A stretch of 64,000 bases of DNA from Siphonodentalium dalli (lineage: Eukaryota > Mollusca > Scaphopoda > Gadilida > Siphonodentaliidae): NCBI GenBank assembly GCA_032622095.1, contig CP136066.1, positions 228,724,961-228,788,960 of the forward strand. Reading direction: 5' to 3'. The notes beneath the pieces are model-generated. The model made no database searches and had not been told where the DNA came from. It saw only the letters and a list, made by a program, of their open reading frames with translations. Both the position numbers and the translations under genes were made by a program. Numbering within the stretch: position 1 is the first letter of the stretch; every line of letters starts with the position of its first letter. Positions 43,301 to 46,801 of the stretch are shown piece after piece.

Positions 43301-46300
43301 GCCTGGTAGATTCGCCCTTGCTATGGCATGTATTTTATATAATGTGATCTGGGTGTTCGAAAATTAAGTGGGGCTTGAACTCTAGCAAGCCTTCAAATAG
43401 TGTGTCTGTCATTTGCAGAATGAGGTCCCCAGAGGGTGAATTTAGTGACACTCTCCCGCATAGCGTGCAAGCATCACCAAATGCACCCTCTGGCGACCTC
43501 ATTCTGATTACCGGTAGGCCTTCTGGGAAGTATCTATAGTCTCAAATTTTAATATTGTTTTTAGTTACTTTTTCCCTTCTGTTCAGTTTCTATATCCCCT
43601 AATTTTCAGAAGATAAAATTCATAATAATCGAGGTGACTAATGGATTACATCACCATCTTCAACTGGAGAAGTTCATTCTAATCCTAGGTCTCCCATAGC
43701 AGTTGAGGCCTAAGCAGAATGAAGTGACCAAAGGGTGAATTTGGTGATGTTAGCCCTCCATTCGGAACAGCATCACTAAATTTACCCTCTGTGGACCTCA
43801 TTCTGCAAATGACAGACACACTATTTCAAGGCTTGTATATGATGAAAGTTAAGATTGAGCTTCTACCCTCCAAAAATCTCAAAATTCAAAAGATTTGATG
43901 CCACCGATTTGCAATCGTAGTAAAATGGACATTTTCACTGATTAATTTACACTTTCAAAGGTATAATATCCAAGATTCAAAATTAGGTGACATAATTTGA
44001 ACAGACACAATATTTATATATCACATGGAACCCCTATTATATCCTTTAAAAGTCATTACATATTTCCTCATATCACATAGTGTATATCTCATTACATGTT
44101 TCCTTATATCACACTGTATATCTCACTAGTGAATAATAAGCGCGTGCTTCCCGCCAATTTGGCAGCATGCGAATAAAATTACTTTGCATTGATTAGTCCG
44201 CTTAATACTATTTTGAAAAGCCATTACATATTTCCTTATATCTCACTAGTGAATAATAAGCGCATGCTTCCCGCCAATTTGGCAGCATGCGAATAAAATT
44301 ACTTTGCATTGATTAGTCCGCTTAATACTATTTTGAAAACCAGCGCATGACAACAAAAACCAGACAATACAAAATGATTGATTTGTTCATCAAAGTAAAA
44401 TTCTTGTCCATCTTCATTGCACTAACGAAAATAAACATAATATTAAAGAGGCAAATTGGGGAACTATATTTTTCGTTGCAATCCTGAGCACGCAATACTG
44501 ACGTATACGGTTGTGAAGCATCTCAGCCAACGATGTAAATGTATGCATTTTTAAGCTTCTTTTAAGGATTTTGTTTTGTTAAAAAGGCATAAGCTCTAGT
44601 TTTTTCATGTGATATACAAGTTCTATATATTCATAAGTTCTCATCTATTTGCTTCTTTTATTTCAGAGGAGATATATGTGCGTATTGCCGCTCACGACGG
44701 ACGATACCAGGAGGGAAGTGTGATAACGTTAGCGTGTATGTACGGTGGATTCCCATACCCAGCCGTCGAGTGGAGAAAAGACAATACTAAACTTGAAGGC
44801 GATGAGCGCATATCCTTAACCAGTTCTCAAGTTATCATTAAAGGCGCACAGTTCGAGGATACCGGTGCCTACAGCTGCGTCGCGACTAACAGCAATGAGG
44901 AGGCTACATCCGCCACGTCCGTTCAGGTCGTACCACCAGCAGGTTAGTAACGAGGTGGCCATGTCCATTCAGGTCGTACCATCAGCAGGTTAGTAATAAG
45001 GAGGCCACGTCTAGTGTTGAAACGATTAGTGAATTTCAGAGTCGACTAGTCGAGGCCCAAAAATCGCGTTGCGTCGACTAGTCGGTACCCGATATCAAAA
45101 CTTTCAAACATAACATTGTACGGAAATTTCATCGTACATGGCATACACTGATGACCGATGCAATGACGGTCTATTGCGTTGCGCATTTCCCTGCATACAC
45201 ACCAATTTATTTGGGAAATAATACAGTAAACATCTTGATATTTATCCAACACACTGAATGTAATTATATAATTAGACATGTGGTGGATAATGATTAGATA
45301 CACGCTCATTTATACAGGTTTTAAATTTAATACCAGCGTTCGAGATTATTTCGTTTAGTCACGTGATCACCAATAAACCGTTGCCGAGCGGTGTCACTAT
45401 AAAATATTAATGTTCCGACTAAATACGCCCTATAGTATAGGCTGCGTTGTAGAATACGATATCCAGTTCTTAATGTCAGTATCATTTATATACGGTAGCA
45501 CCAATGACGTCACCTTAAGCGACCTTCACCCAGCGTCGCATCATAATCCGACGGTGCGAGATCAATGGAAATATACACAGTGTCTGTATCAAAGCGGTCC
45601 CGGACAAACAACAAAGCCGCGTCAATCATTGCCATCATGTCTTTGACCTCAAACGACGAGTGAGACATTGTGTTGTCAATTTCATTCGTCCAATTAATAG
45701 TCGGGTCACCGGTCCGTGTGTGTCTATACTAGTAACACTGTCAATTCCGGGTGCCACCAAACGTTATACTTACCATAACTTACGCGCAGTTAACACCGTT
45801 TATGCCGGAATCGATCTTGAAAACGTTATACATGAAACTAATACACTATATTCCGACTAGTCGACGGCAAAGTTCAGAGTCGACGTTCTGACATTTCAGC
45901 GTCGTCTACGACTAGTCGATTAATCGTTTCAACCCTAGCCACGTCCGTTCAGGTTGTACCGCCAGCAGGTTAGTAACGAGGTGGCCATGTCCAGTCAGGT
46001 GGGGGGGGGGGGGGGGGGGGGGGGGGGGGTGATGTCATACTGCAGGTGTTGTCTGTGGAAGTCATTTATAGCAATGGTAGTGCGACAAATGGCAGGTTTC
46101 GTCAGACTCAATACCTGAAGCGTTTCACTATGATTTTAATCAGAACAGAAATAGAGTGTAAAAGGGCACTGTTCTTCTGTTTATTACCTATTTAGTGATC
46201 AATAATTCATTTATGATATCACTAAATGAATATATGATATCATTGAATAGGTTATGACATCACAAAATGATTTTAAGATATCACTACAAATTTCGATTTG

Positions 46301-46768
46301 TGATATTATAAATTCATTTTTGATATCATAAAATTTAATATTAATATCACAAACTAGGAAGCATTTAGTGATATCATTAATTTGATTTTGTGATTTTATA
46401 AATTCATTTTGTGATATCAATAAATAGCGGGGGCTACTTACTATTCAATCAACATTTTGTGATTCAATAAATCATTTTAAGACATCATAAAATCAAATTA
46501 TTGATATCACTAAAATGCTTACATATTTTGTGATATCATATATTTTATTTGAAATCGCTGAGCCTCACATGAAACTATACCCGACCACTAAGCGTCCCGT
46601 AACGTATTTATTATGTCAGTAGACAAAATCCAGCATATCCCTTTAACCCTTTTGAGTGCCAGGTCCGATTTTTGTATCAACCCATATACCCTGTGCCAAT
46701 GCATTCTCTTATATATGCGAGTCGACCATAGGTCGCCTCGCATATATAAGAGAATGCATTGGCTTACC

Positions 46769-46801
<33 letters not shown>

